From: Malachius bipustulatus
Lineage: Eukaryota > Arthropoda > Insecta > Coleoptera > Melyridae
Length of the DNA stretch: 64,000 nucleotides
Assembly: GCA_910589415.1 (NCBI GenBank)
Contig: OU342630.1
Location: forward strand, 39,154,012 to 39,218,011
Direction of reading: 5' to 3'
Shown: piece after piece, positions 1 to 12,459 of the stretch
How the letters are laid out: each line of letters starts with the position of its first letter
Position numbering within the stretch: the stretch's first letter is position 1
The notes under the pieces: generated by a model
What the model was told of the DNA's origin: nothing
Database searches by the model: none
Seen by the model: only the letters and a program-made list of their open reading frames with translations
Position numbers and translations under genes: made by a program

Positions 1-345
1 ACAAATTGCATACAAATTCTACGTATTTTTAGTCATAAAATCTGAATCGAAAATAAAAAATAAGCTTTTCCAACTAAAGTTTCAAATATTACCCCCCATA
101 CCGCCCCAACTTCGTAAAGGCGGTAGGGTGAAGCCAATGCCTACCTATTTTTAGTCGTAATAAGATCCGAACCAGCAATAGAAAGGTGGGTTCTCATTTA
201 AGTTTCCAAAGTCGCCCCTTCCACCCCTAGAGGATGGGGATGGTGGCGTTTGAGTTTGCTATCATTGGATGTCCTCCTTTCAGACGAACAACTTTCATTA
301 CCGGCTTTTTATGGCCCGATGCGTAGTTTCTTTATATCTTCAGAT
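1..345 (+). repeat. Single arm of a dispersed repeat shared with 2830-3605
   Basis: The motifs AAGGTGGGTTCTCATTTAAG, GTTTGCTATCATTGGATGTCC and GACGAACAA recur in the same order at 3455-3600, and inverted at 2840-3130. The window edge cuts the left side. Confidence 0.65.
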
Positions 346-2002
346 AAAATAAACAACACCCTCTTTCTTACCTATAGTTTATCAAAAAAATTACATGAAA
401 ACGTGTTACACCACACCTGTGGTGAGTCTGGAGATTCCACAGCTACGGCTCAGTGAGACGGTGAATTCTTTTGTTTGGAATAAGATGACTGTTATAATTA
501 GGGCGCTATGCAATTTAATTATTTATTTTTCACCGCTACTTTCAATGCTATTACTGTTAGCAGACCCACCGGCAAACTGCGAAAGCCTGATCTCTGGAAC
601 AACACTTTTATTCTGAAATAATAATTAAAATTGAACACTCAACTGCAATGCTACTATTGTTAATAATAACTTCTATTGATAGCAATAATTAATCGGAATC
701 GAGTCCAAAACCTCACTGAATCTGATACGGTCATGTGAATATTAAAAAAATATATACGAATGTACAGAGAGATATTAGTTATATCTACCTAGTTAAATTG
801 GTCCCCATTATCCACGTATAACTCGTAACATGAAATAAGTATCACTATTATAAAAAAGATAACTATGATGTATAGTAATGAAATATAAAGTTCGCAAGAG
901 ATACCCGTTATCGATAGATCAAGTACGGTACTTCCAACTGGTTCGGGCCCCAATCCAGGCAGTTAGGAGTCTGAAGGATACTTAATTTCAGTTAATCCAT
1001 TAGCGAGCACACACAAAAAAAAACGACTTACCACTTGGTGACTTTAAGTGACTACTAAATTTACGAACTCTTCTCCTAGAGTGATAATTAGGAGGACACT
1101 TTACTTAAAGGACGACTGCTCTAGAACGTACCTACTTAGCTGTAAGGACCGCTTTGAAAAAGCTAATCCAGCGACAGCAGGAATGGCGGGCCACTAAACC
1201 GTAACATTACGAAGCAATCCCTCATTCTTCAACATTATAACCAATACAATCGTAAGGGATCACTAGTAGAAAAATGTGCCAAACACAATAATCCCCACAA
1301 AACCGGCGATTGTTGAAATATTCAAAAATTTTATATTCGGCACCAAACCGCCATTTCCATCTGCTTTCCCGTGTCTTTTTCCGCTAATCTGCCTCCTCTT
1401 TAAATATTTTTTCTAATCAGTTTTATTACTGAATTGCCTGTAATTTTTATTATAAATATTAGTTATTTCTCTTCCTTGTTGGTAGGTGTCACTATGGTTC
1501 GCAAAATTTAATCTTAATTTCAATAAGTTTTATTATTATTCATTCAAACTATATTTATTTATTCTCTACATTTTCCTTTATGGTGATTTTAATACGTTTT
1601 GAATCCCACGAGGAATACGAAGGAACATACATCACAAGAATGTGATCTTGGGCGAACAAAATTAAAAAAGATTTCATGTTGACTGGCATTATCGAGAGTC
1701 AAACATTACCTCGAAAACCAGTTGTTCCAGCAAAACAAGATCCGTCGATACGTCCTCATTAATGAGGACTTCCTGTTTGATAGTGTATACCATGATCCAA
1801 ATCTGCAATGTTGGAACTAGGTCATACCGTCCTCCAAAAAAAGCAAGCTTCAAGGGCCGCGAATAAGCAAAACATCTACACGTCTACTGTTGTATACAGT
1901 GAGGACGTTAATAGTCACCCGTGACCTTAAATTTTTAACCAAATTAGAATTTTAAAACAAAAACTAAATAAAAAAATGTCATGGATTTTATTACTTTTTG
2001 AC
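346..2002. other. Intronic AT-rich DNA without a recognised feature
   Basis: I see no coding signature, RNA gene or clear terminal repeats. A slightly less AT-rich patch near 930-1230 has no open frame of note. Confidence 0.4.
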
Positions 2003-2372
2003 ATCAAACTCAAAAGTCGTTGTCAACTTTAATTTTTTAAATGGCATGAGGGTGTCATGTGGGTACACCTCATTTTAAAGGTATATTTATTTATCCGCAA
2101 AAAATTTACCTATATAAGTTTTAAATTTAAACTAGATAATTTGTTCAGAATTTTAAGAGGATGGGGGACTAGAAACGTCGTCGACAAAAAATAATCAAAA
2201 TTCTTACTTAAATTAAAAATTAAAATCAAAATTCTTAGAACACTTACTTACATAATTTTTGAGCCGATAATTGAAATACCTTTAAAATGAGGTCGCACAT
2301 GACACCCCCATGCTATTTAAAAAATTTAAATTGGCAGCGACTGAAACGTCATCTTTGACATCTGACATCATT
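2003..2372. repeat. Foldback repeat, arms of about 140 bp
   Basis: The left arm (about 2003-2140) contains GGCATGAGGGTGTCATGTG and CTCATTTTAAAGGTAT. The right arm (about 2235-2372) carries the reverse complements: CACATGACACCCCCATGCTA and ATACCTTTAAAATGAG. The centre is AT-rich. It is probably a non-autonomous DNA element; no target duplication was confirmed. Confidence 0.6.
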
Positions 2373-2829
2373 TCAATTCAACGTTCTCAAAAACTTTAAA
2401 CCTGTTAAGTAATGTTTTAGTTTAAAAGTATACATACAGGGTGTTTATTAGCTATCGACAAAAATTCAAGGAATTATTCCCTGCGGATCATTCTATGAAT
2501 ATTTTATCATTCGATGTTGTTTCAAAAGGCTTTTATTTCGAATATATACGACGTTTCATTGGGAAAATCAGGGACAGTTAGTAGTGGAGGAAATCGAGCC
2601 AATGTGGAATTCATATTTAAACTGATTTTCTTTTCGATGTCAACACTTGTCTGGTAGTTGAAAAACCGCCGATCTTATCCTGTATCTTCGAAGCAAAGTT
2701 GGTTTTCAAACATCATCAAAGGACGAAATATTCTTATAATGATCAAAGGAATAATCTCTTGAATAGTTGCTGCGCGTTTACTATAAACCCAGATCCTATA
2801 TACAGGATCTAGAGTATTCAAATATATCA

Positions 2830-3605
2830 AAAACTACGCATCGGATGAAAAATTAGGTAATAAAGTTTTTCAAGCAGGGGGACCACTAATGATACCAAAC
2901 TCGACCAACCCACTCCAACCCCCTACCTAGGGGTGGGGGCAGCGACTTTGCAATCGTAAATAAGAACCCACATTTTTTATTGTAGATTCGGATATTAGGA
3001 TGAAAACTCGTAGGAAATTGCGGCTCCCTCTCCCCTCAATGCAGGTTGGGCGGAGAGTAAATGTGAAATTTTGGTTAGGGAGCCTTTTTTTATTGCAGAT
3101 TCGAGTTTTACGTCCAAAAATACGAAGAATTTGTCTGCAAAATATTTTTGATTCATATATGTAGATGGGGCTGTAATCGACGAAATTATATTTTGTGTTT
3201 CGATTTGTCCTAATATTGAAACTGAACGAAAAAGATCAATGGATCAAAAAAAATATAAGATAAATCCTGAATATTTTTTACCACAAATTCTGAATCTGCA
3301 ATACCTAAAAGAATACACAATACTATAAAATAATAAGGGTTCTTGACCAAAGTTTTAAATTTACCCCTTGTCCCACTTACATGTTGGAGGAGGGGGCAGC
3401 AATTTCCTACGTATTTTAACCCTTAAAATCATCCGAATTTGCAATCAAAAAGGTGGGTTCTCATTTAAGATTTCAAAGTTACTGCCCCCCACCCCTTAGG
3501 GGTAGGGGTAGATTGATGGAGTTTGCTATCATTGGATGTCCCCTTTCCAGACGAACAAATTTCATAAGAAATATTTTTTTACTTGATGCGTGGTTCTGAG
3601 TCTGA
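2830..3605. repeat. Foldback repeat, arms of about 330 bp
   Basis: The left arm (about 2830-3170) and the right arm (about 3270-3605) are reverse complements, e.g. GGGGTGGGGGCAG against CTGCCCCCCACCCC. A third copy of one arm opens the window (1-345). The element is non-coding. Confidence 0.6.
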
Positions 3606-4334
3606 TTTTAAGAATTAAGAAGATTTTTGTTTAAATATAGCTTTGTAGACAGGTGCATAAATTTAATAACATAGGTAATAGACAATTTTAATGATATGAT
3701 TTTATTTTCCTCAACAAAATTTTTTTTATTGTAAATACCTAGTTATTAGGAATTTGCTTATTATTCAACTTTAACTACCCTTGTAAGTTTTAATTTTATT
3801 AATCAATACAATAAATACTGTACTGATCATAATTGGCTCAAAATAATTACTTTGTTATTCACATTTCCCTGTAAAGTTATTCAACAACGGTTGTTAACAA
3901 TTAGTTTCACCTTAATTAATCTGTACGCAAATACTTTCAAGATTTTCTCAATGTTCTTTGAATTGTTTAACATTTATTCTATTATGCAAAATAAGTAAGA
4001 AGTAATTTTAAATTACGCTCACGTTATTGATAATTAATAATGCATTTTAAAAATTAAAATAAATCAATAATTGGAATACAAATACTTCGACGAACACTTA
4101 GTAATGGTCAATTACCTTTTGTAATGGCAAATAACATACCAACAATCAGGGCAGAACGTCCATCATAATAATAAACTTATTTCTTATTTATAATAACTTA
4201 TAACTTATATGCCAATATAAAGGCAGGTGTTCAGCGAGAAAAGTAAAAAATATTTTCTTGTAAGTACAAGGTTTAGATTTTGCTGTTGTTAACATGAAAA
4301 TTAACAGATTTTTCATCACCCTGTAGAAAAATCT

Positions 4335-4530
4335 AAACTACACAATAGAATACCTTGTAAAAAGTTAAGATAGGGACATGTAAGCCGTTTTTAAATATCT
4401 TGAGCCGTTTTCAATGTGCGATGCTTTGAAAATTGAAAATTACAGTTTTCACTTGTTTATAACTCATAAACTACTCAACCTAAATTCCAATTGTGAAAAC
4501 CACCTGTTCGATTTTGCCAGGCAATTTAAA
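4335..4530 (+). repeat. Dispersed repeat, copy 1 of 3
   Basis: Shares TAGGGACATGTAAGCCGTTTT, TATCTTGAGCC, TTTTCACTTGTTTATAACTCATAA and GTGAAAACCA with 48205-48480 and 61255-61530. It is preceded by TTTTTCATCACCCTGTA, as is the third copy. Confidence 0.6.
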
Positions 4531-4812
4531 AATACAATAATAAAAGGATGTTAAAATAACGAAGTAGGTGTCAACTTCCGGTATTTCCGGAAGTGCGACC
4601 ATCTTGAAAATATTTTCATTGAATTTCGCATAATCACTTATGTCTGGAAAATTTTCATTTTGAAACTGTAGGATCAATATTTCCCAAGATACGGCCGCTG
4701 TCCATTCTGCGCACCCGGTACTATAATGGAAGTTCGGAGACCATACAGTTACAGGTTTCTAATTACACGGTGCATAAATTTTTCTTTTTTGGAAATTTAT
4801 CAACATTCACTA

Positions 4813-5658
4813 TACAGGGTAAGTGGCAGTACATGGGGATCTTGGAAACGGCAAGAAATACAGAGTCGGTTGACTTAGAGAAAAGTTGCACAATTTGATG
4901 CTTAATAAGAACCTGAAAAACTGAAAAATCGATTTTTTTTTATTTTGGTCATATCTTTTTTATTGTTGAAAATTATTACCTAAATCATTTTTAAGTTTAC
5001 ATAAGCCATCATGCGCTCTCCATTTGACATTAAAATTTTCAAGGCCGACTACATCCCAGAGTTTTGATAGCCAACTTTAGTTTTTCTTATGGCCGCCATA
5101 TTTGTTTTTTATGTCATTCGATATACAAAAAACCATGCAAAAATTTTTTTAGCGTTTTTTTCGTAAATAGACAACTTTTTATACCAAATATCATTCATAC
5201 TTCAATATTTCATATTGACGTTATTTAATGGGTGAGAAAATGTTTCTTTCTTTTTTCCAAAAAGGAAAAAGAAAATTTTTGAGATTTTTTTGTTATATGA
5301 TTTTATGGATCCCATGATTTTTATAACGACCAAACGACGTAAAAAACAGATATGGCGGCCATAAGAAAAACAAAATTTGGATACTGAAACTCTGGGATCG
5401 AGACGGCTTTGAAAATTTTTGTCCAATTGATAGATTTGATGATTATGCGTAAGCTAGTTATGTCAGCTAAAAAATTATTTATTAATTTCCATTAATAAAG
5501 AAGATATGAAGAAAATAAGAAATCTCGATTTTTCAGTTTTACAAGATTTCTGACTCACAATCATAAAATTGTGCAACTTTTCTCTGATTTAACCAAGTCT
5601 GTATCCATTACCGTTTCCAAGATCCCCATATACTGCGTCTTACATTGGACACCCTGTA
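4813..5658. repeat. ACAGGGT-ended foldback element, arms of about 400 bp
   Basis: The left end TACAGGGTAAGTGG and the right end CACCCTGTA are inverted. Both arms contain ATGGGGATCTTGGAAACGG, GAGAAAAGTTGCACAATTT, AAAACTGAAAAATCGA and CTTATGGCCGCCATAT. The two arms fill nearly the whole element, leaving no room for a transposase. A related single arm lies at 10980-11480. Confidence 0.75.
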
Positions 5659-5771
5659 TGTTAGGATATAACACAGTTTTATTTTCCTATTACTAACACC
5701 ATCATCTTTCATCACATTCTGGTAGGTATATTTTATCCAGATGGTAAGGGACAGTCATAAATTAATATTTA

Positions 5772-5920
5772 TGCCCGTATTCACAAACAATCATTTCCTA
5801 AATAATTACGTAATTAATTAAATGAGTGAATTGGAGATATGCAGTTTTTTTGCAATAGAATGAGATGGGGATAATTGATTACATAATTATTTAGGAAATT
5901 ATCGTTTGTGAATACGGGCA
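5772..5920. mobile_element. 149-bp PIF/Harbinger-type MITE with TTA target duplication
   Basis: The terminal inverted repeats start TGCCCGTATTCACAAAC and run about 45 bp with few mismatches. The element is flanked by TTA at 5769-5771 and 5921-5923. A 3-bp TWA duplication is the hallmark of PIF/Harbinger insertions. An interior fragment with AATGAGATGG recurs near 27990. It has no coding capacity. Confidence 0.75.
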
Positions 5921-5923
5921 TTA

Positions 5924-8067
5924 AGTCCAGTAGAATTATTCCCTCCCTACCAAGTGATTATGTAATAATTAATCAGAGCCAAGACAAAAATGATTGAAGT
6001 ATTCATTAATATAACCTAGACCTAGAGCGATACTTTACAAAGAATTTTATTAAGGGATTGAGGCAAACGCGTAGGTCTGGTGGTGGAATTAATGAACGCA
6101 GCTACATTAAGACACCTTATAGAAAGATTTTCTGTTTATATTATTTATACTTTCCGGTAGAACCTTGCCCTAGTTTTGAGCTGCAAAATTTACATTTCAT
6201 GAAAGCATTTTCGTGTTTCCGAAACTGAAACTCTCTCAAGAGACCCCAACAGGATAACTGGATAAGGCGATCATGTCAAAGCGTGCTTAGGTTAGCATCC
6301 AGGAATATATTTTTGCACATTGGCTAAGAAAATAAGTCAACTTTCCTCCCTCATCAAACCCATTGAATTCTACATACAGTAAAGACGTTAGTTTGTAGTC
6401 TCCCCTTCTTTAAATTCTGACGAGAATGAGATAGAACTTTGGAAACAAGAACTTGATTAAATTAAAACAAGAATTCTATTACTTTTTGACGTAAAACAAA
6501 ACGTTTTAGTGTGTCAAATGTTGAAGATAGCGTTTACACCGTTACGTGAGATATTATTTTTAAGGTATTTTAATAATATCTACACAAAAATTATGTTACA
6601 TTTTCCTGCTTCCCTGATTGTTTCCTTAAAAGTTCAGAGAAAGAATTTATTGAAAATTAAAATTGCAAATTAGAGAATAAGATTTGCAAATAAAATTTCA
6701 TCAATTTCAACAAAAAATCCTGTAAATGTGCATAAAATATTTAATCACTGTTGTAGGATTGGAATTATTTATTTAGATTTAATCCGATAATCGTATAAAA
6801 TCTCGTTTAGATCCGCCTATGTGCAACCACTTTGCATGTAATTATACAAACAATTAAACAAGCGTGGGTATCACTATTAAGAACATTTTTTTATGAAGCA
6901 AATATAGCGAAAAAGAATTTGGAGTAGCAAAATTTCATATAAAATATAATAATAATTATAATTGCTTACTTAAATTTGTTACTTAATATAACGTCATTTA
7001 GAGAGGTGGGAAGCGCGTTTTAAAATTTAGTTTTTCACGACCTCCGCTAGGTGGCGGACATAAAGTGTTTCTCTGTATCAAACACATAGAAATTATCTTG
7101 TTAAATATAAGTAATTTTATCATTTCATTTAAATTCTACAAAATTACTAATTGTTCAAATATCTGAAGGATTTTTACGTTTGAAGACTACTAATTATTGT
7201 TATTTCGATAACTGTGTAGGTACATTGTTTTTACAGTTGTTCAGCTAAGCGTGGATACCGCTGATCAGGTTATTTCTTTTACAATCATATTTATATAAAT
7301 AATTATTAGTATTACATTGCATCCTTATCACATCCAAAAATATTTTAGGCTTAAATAGGATTATTTTGGCCTTCACTTATTTAATTCTTCCATCAGTTTG
7401 TTTCACATTATAATAGATATACTTCATATTCTTCATATTATTATAATATTGTTAATAATAAATAAAGAATACAAAATATCTAGATACAAATCTGAGGCAA
7501 TGATATTAAAACTTGTCATTATTCGAAAAATTTCTATCGGAATAATAAGTAGATCTGACAACAATGCTATTTAGAATTGAGAACCAGATTATTCTAGACA
7601 GCTGCCCGGATTGACTAGTCGCATTTAGAAAACGGACTTGACATTCTGGAATAACTCTCCGGTGTAAATAAGAAGCTGCGTTGAACAGAAGAGACAGTCT
7701 AGTAAGAGACTAATGAGTATTACGGTGGAGCATTCTGGAGGTGGTATATCAATGCAGAGAGTGAAGTTAAGTCAGTTTAAAAATTGAGAGAACTGAGAGT
7801 CTAATGAACAAGAATAAAGACTAATTATTGCTTGTTGTGACAGAACATTTTTAAGTATTGTTCTTTCACTATTGCTATATAAAACCTACCAGCTAATGAA
7901 TTTATTATACTTATACTAAAAATTTATATTGTCTATAGGTGTCTCAAATTAACACGTATCTACATCTTATCCACAGATGATTTGACCAAAAATAATAATA
8001 CTTTCATCATGGCATTTTTCATTTAGGCGTACCTCTTGCAAGATGTAAGATGTCAAAGTTAAATTTT
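5924..8067. other. Intronic AT-rich DNA without a recognised feature
   Basis: No exon, RNA gene or well-defined repeat ends were seen. The stretch 7560-7850 is less AT-rich and untypical of the surroundings, but I could not match it to a family. Confidence 0.4.
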
Positions 8068-8720
8068 TTACTTACTAGACCACATGATGTTGAGACGAGT
8101 TTCTGGTCTGAGGAACCCAATATAATCTTCACTGCGATGGTGTAAATTTGAGGATTCGTAGCCAAAAGAGATCCAGAAGGCTAGCGAAGTCACTCTGGCT
8201 GTCGGGAATGCGCGTTGATTCGTCAACGAGCTGGGTAAAACCACAGTTGATAGCAAAAGCTTCAGTCTCCCGAGTGTTTAAGCTAATTTGTGTTATGTAC
8301 ATTTAAGTCTCCCATGCAATTTAGGATAATTTATAGTAGAAAATTAATAGTTTTTGTCAGGGACAAAAAAGTGCCAATGCGCTATACTGCTTATCGCTTG
8401 GTGTTCGGTATAAGCAACAAATAAATCTAGTCATTTGGTGGCCTGTTATCCTAAGCCACATGACATCAAAGTCCTGAGGATCCAATTTTTCCTCACGTTG
8501 GCAGGAGAGGTCACTTCTGACAAAAACTCCAGTGCCAAAGTTAAGTCTAAATCGGGAGCAAAAGGCGTATATTTTTAATTAACTGTGTTTGACGACGCTT
8601 GGATTTTTGTTTCAGACAGTGCTAGAATGTGAGGTTTATTTGCCTGCAGATGTTCGTGTACCGAATTGATATTCGTGTTGAAACCTCTAACATTACAAAA
8701 GTCGACAATAAATTTTCCCA
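8068..8720 (-). pseudogene. Endonuclease-domain relic of a jockey-like non-LTR retrotransposon
   Basis: Translating the minus strand across frames gives FCNVRGFNTNINSVHEHLQ and NKPHILALSETKI (about 8590-8700). Next comes FVRSDLSCQREE with DFDVMWLRI and FICCLYRTPSD (about 8390-8530). Further on is RIPDSQSDFASLLDLF (about 8150-8240). These match the apurinic-like endonuclease (EEP) domain of CR1/jockey elements: N.RG, PHILALSET and CLYR.PS motifs in order. Several frameshifts and gaps break it, and the catalytic C-terminal part is degraded. It may belong to the same family as the plus-strand RT piece at 10040. Confidence 0.65.
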
Positions 8721-9354
8721 TTCGGGAGATGTTACTATTCTTGCTCTTGCATTAATGTGCCCCTGGATTAGCCCCCTCCCGGAGATCCGAATATAGGGTC
8801 GTTTTAACTCCGAAAAAATTTAACCCCGGAAACGCCATCCATGCATTTTTTTGTTTCTCACCCCATGGACCGTCAAGTCAACTCTTTAAAGTCACTTCAC
8901 GCTCCCTAACCCAGAAAGATGGTATCGCACAGGGCGAGGCTGTATGGGTTGTATGTCCTCTAACATCTAGTTGGCTAGTCTTAGGCCTGGCCTAGAACAT
9001 CGAATTTATCAATGAAACCTAGTCAAATAAGTTGCAGTATCTCGTAAACTAAATCAAAATCTTCCAGGATTGAGAAAAAATATAGAAATGATAATTAAGA
9101 AAATTGATTAAGAAAATAATAGAAACCTTTGATCTAACAAAACAATACCTTCCAACTAGAGGCGCTTGCAGTAAAAAGTTAGGACAATATGTTCTATAAA
9201 CCCCTTTTGTCTTGAAAAAGGGAGTTTTGTCAATAAATAATGAAAAATGGCATGAGGAAAATCCCATTATTTTTAGCCAAATAATCTGTCTAAGGCTTAC
9301 TAATTTTTGACGCCCTGTATAATTATGTAAACATATTATCAATCTCAAACTCAC

Positions 9355-9613
9355 CCAGGATGTACATCATCGTAAAGCAATTATCGAAAGCCATGCCGAC
9401 CAGGAAACGGCATATGCTGAAGGACAGGAAAGAATGGCAGAAAGCAGTGGCAATCCCACCAATGCAGCCCACAAGGTTCGAGCCTACCAGAGCAGGGATT
9501 CTGCCCATCCTGTCTGCTATCCAACCAAAGATCAGTCCACCCAGGATAGCCCCGCAGAAGAACACTGACTGCGCTGTGTGGGGAAGTGCTGAGTTATCGC
9601 ATACCCAGTCTAA
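9355..9613 (-). CDS. Exon 3 of the SLC22-type transporter, TM2-TM4 with MFS signature
   Basis: The acceptor is TTTTTTTCAG|TTAGAC and the donor CTGG|GTGAGT at 9354. The exon is 259 nt, entering in phase 0 and leaving in phase 1. It encodes LDWVCDNSAL, which continues the conserved 'TE.dLVCD' segment started by exon 2. TM2 (SVFFCGAILGGLIFGW) follows, then the MFS loop signature GWIADRMGRIPAL. TM3 is about ALVGSNLVGCIGGIATAF and TM4 about SICRFLVGMAFDNCFTMMY. D-R-x-G-R is the family's conserved TM2-TM3 motif and is complete here. The SLC22 family usually has about 12 TMs and roughly 550 residues, so about half the protein is in this window. No later exon was recognised between 1 and 9354. Confidence 0.88.
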
Positions 9614-10039
9614 CTGAAAAAAATATTTTTAAAATTAAAAGACGAAATTATTTAACATTTAATTTTATCATTTGTTTACACAAATCGTTCTTTTCAGTTA
9701 ATGCTAACTTCAGTTTTCCATGAATTAAGCCAAAAGTATACGTTAAAAAATTTAATTAGACAATATTTTGAATAAAAGCGGCTCAGAATAATTATTAGTA
9801 ACTGAAGAAAATATTTCGGGAAAACAGACAAGATATTTTATACAATAATAATAAGCGGCGATTAAATTATATCATGCGAGTACTGCTGTGTCTTTATACA
9901 TAGATGAATATTGCAGTTAATAGTTGCTCTTCGGTAAACCGTTTTAATGGAATTCTTGTACCAATATACCAACAATTCAGTATAGGTATCTACGGTAACT
10001 CATTGAAATTTTAGAGCCTAACATTTCCCTATACATATA

Positions 10040-10934
10040 AATATGCCCGTTTTCAAGTCAGGCAATCGGTGTGATGTCAAGAATAATTATTATCGTCCCA
10101 TCTCTATTATGGACAATATTTGTAAGATGTGGGAGGCATGTCTTTGCAAATACATTTCATTTAATTTTTCTCCCCTTGTCGTACCGGAGCAGCATGGGTT
10201 CATCTCTGGTCGTTCTACAACAACTGACCTAACCTGTTTCACCCAATTTGTCTCTGATGCCTTGGAGGATGGTTCCCAAGTGGATTGTGTTTATGCAGAT
10301 TTTCCCAATGCTTTGAATCGGCTGAATCATACCATGCTGCTGTCTAAGCTTGATGACGTTGGCCTGTCTGATGCACTACTTTCCTTGATTTCTTCTTATC
10401 TCTGCAACCGAAAACTTTACGTTCACTATAAAGGTCACAAGTCTTCCTACTACCTGTCTACTTCTGGTATTCCCCAGGCCTCACATCTGGGTCCTTAATT
10501 TTGGAGAGATTTGGGCTGCAGTCATTAGAGCTTAGACGGGGCTATTATTTTTTGGCGTTTCTACGACGTCTTGTAAACGCGACTGTTGATTGCCGTCACT
10601 ACTTGCCTATCCTATATTAACATTAATGTTCCCAAGTTGGGTCTGCGTCAGTCGCGAGCATTCGTCTTGCCAATTAGTCTCACTCGTGCTATGCAATCAT
10701 CGCCGGTTTATCAAGTTGTTCATTTTTATCTGCAGCTGCAGGAACGCCTGGATATATTTAGTTGTACTTTGGGAGATATTAAGCACCTTATATTTGGATA
10801 GGTTTTCTGTTGAAATTATTAGTCAGTTTTTGTGTTATTTCGGCTTTTGTACTTGATTATTTGAATTATTGTATACTTCTGTATTTCCCATCCTCACGTG
10901 TTTTAATTTTAATTCTGTTCGGTGGTGTATTGAA

Positions 10935-10969
<35 letters not shown>

Positions 10970-10970
10970 A
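10040..10970 (+). pseudogene. 5'-truncated, internally deleted jockey-like retrotransposon (RT fragment and 3' tail)
   Basis: An open stretch of 151 codons (10043-10498) shows RT fingers/palm: FKSG....YYRPISIM, EQHGFISGRSTTTDL, then motif A VYADFPNALNRLNH with its catalytic Asp, and a degraded motif B (SGIPQASHLGP). It stops before motif C (YADD), which is missing: a deletion joins it to the C-terminal tail (LERFGLQSLELRRGYYFLAF..., 10502-10620; PKLGLRQSRAFVLPISLTRA, about 10630-10690). The copy ends in an AAAT-repeat tail (10933-10970), typical of jockey/CR1-type elements. It is non-functional. Confidence 0.75.
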
Positions 10971-10979
10971 AGTCCAGTA

Positions 10980-11480
10980 TACAGGGTGCACCATGTATCC
11001 TTCTCTAATTGCTATCTCTTAACGCTAACAGATACAGGGTCGGTTAAACAAGTCCAATGAAGCGCAATTTTGTGGCCATCTCGAATCAGTTACACATGCA
11101 AAAAATCTGTGACCCTTCCTGAAATATCCTGAAAAAACTGAAAAATCGAGATTTCTTATTTTTGCCATATCTTTTTTATTATTGGAGATTAATAAATAAT
11201 TTTTTGCGGGCTTACATAAGTCGGCAAGAGCTACCCATCTGAAATTTCAAAAATTTTCAAAGCCGACTAGATCCCAGGATTTTCATAGTCAACTTTCGTT
11301 TTTCTTATGGCCACCATATTGTTTTTTTATGTTGTTCGGTATAAAAAAAATCATAAAAACTAAAAATTGTTAAACTTCAAAAAATAAATTAAAAAATTTT
11401 TTTGTTCTTCTTTTTTCTTAAAAAAAAATACAACTTTTTAGACCGAATTTCATAGATAAATTAAAAAACCATAAGGCAAG
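10980..11480 (+). repeat. Single arm of the ACAGGGT foldback family of 4813-5658
   Basis: It opens with TATACAGGGTGCACC and shares AAAACTGAAAAATCGAGATT, AATTTTCAAAGCCGACTAGA and TTTTTCTTATGGCC with the arms of 4813-5658. It lies directly after the retrotransposon tail. A weaker relative sits near 44430-44640. Confidence 0.6.
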
Positions 11481-12081
11481 CACTATTTCGGCGTATTTTA
11501 CAAATGTTGACGTTTTTCGACGATTTTTTTTGTTTTTTTTTTTAAAGAAGAATAAAAATTAAAAAAAATAATTTTTCGAAGTTTATTAATATCAGTTTTT
11601 AATTAATTAATTAATACTCTATCTATAGAGTATTAATAATACTTCGTTTTTCCTGTCAAGGGAGATATTACACCCCCCTGGGGACACCCCCTTGCCACCA
11701 GAGTCGCCATGGTCTCCCCCAATCGGGATGTAGGTACATAACAATATGTTTTTGATCAAGCAGTTTATCCACCTGCATATTGTTGCAATGATTTCTCTAC
11801 ACCTCAGTAATTTTGAGATATATTCTAAAGTTATTTTATCGAAAGCACATTCGTCCACAAAAGCACATAATAGTACTTATTTGTGTTTTACGGCGTATTC
11901 AGTATTTCCCACTAATTGGTGTAAAGCTGATTCCGTTTATTTTTCTGTTCTAAATGTATATTGGGTCTTGATGAATGGCTCTCTTTGCCAAGACATCATC
12001 CCTTGTGTTTCTAACTAACTTATTGGTAGAGATTTTGCCCTTTCCTATCCTGTTTTCACAGGTTTGGGTATACACATTGCT
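11481..12081. other. Intronic DNA without a recognised feature
   Basis: AT-rich, apart from a GC-rich patch at 11650-11725 that I could not assign. Confidence 0.35.
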
Positions 12082-12430
12082 CTAATTAGGGTCCAGGCTT
12101 TGGGTATGTGTCCCAGTAAAAGAATTCCGGAGGATAAGGCATTGCCTCTGGATCAGAAGGTGTGATCCTTTCTGGAACATTAATGGAAAAATGCTATCTA
12201 AATCTGACGATTTACAAGGTTCAAAGCAGTTGATCGCCCATTTGATTTTGTTCTCGTCTATCACCGGTTTTGCAAACTGCCAGATCTCCCTGTTCATTCT
12301 CTTTGAGGGTCCCAGTTCTGCATTTATATGGAGATAAATCGGTTACTCGAGATCCTGGAAAATGATCCCTGAGTAGTTCTCGTATTGTGTCCTCCCCTGT
12401 TTCTGTATATTTGCCACTTTTTCTTCAAGG
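12082..12430 (-). pseudogene. RT N-terminal/linker fragment of a non-LTR retrotransposon
   Basis: On the minus strand one frame gives TETGEDTIRELLRDHFPGS (about 12350-12410). The next gives ENKIKWAINCFEPCKSSDLD and SIFPLMFQKG (about 12180-12260). These match the pre-RT linker and start of RT in I/Loa/R1-type elements ('T..LL..HFP' and 'I..AI..F.P.KSPG.DGI.P.LLQ.G'). The two parts are in different frames, and the RT core is absent. Confidence 0.55.
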
Positions 12431-12459
12431 CTCAAGGTCATCAACAGATTGGTATGGAG

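Larger units (their letters stand above)
1..9354 (-). other. Intron 3 of the transporter gene, 5' part (continues beyond the window)
   Basis: It begins at donor GTGAGT (9354-9349, minus strand). No matching acceptor with SLC22-like coding sequence was found down to position 1, so the next exon probably lies outside. Contents are repeats, listed separately. Confidence 0.5.
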
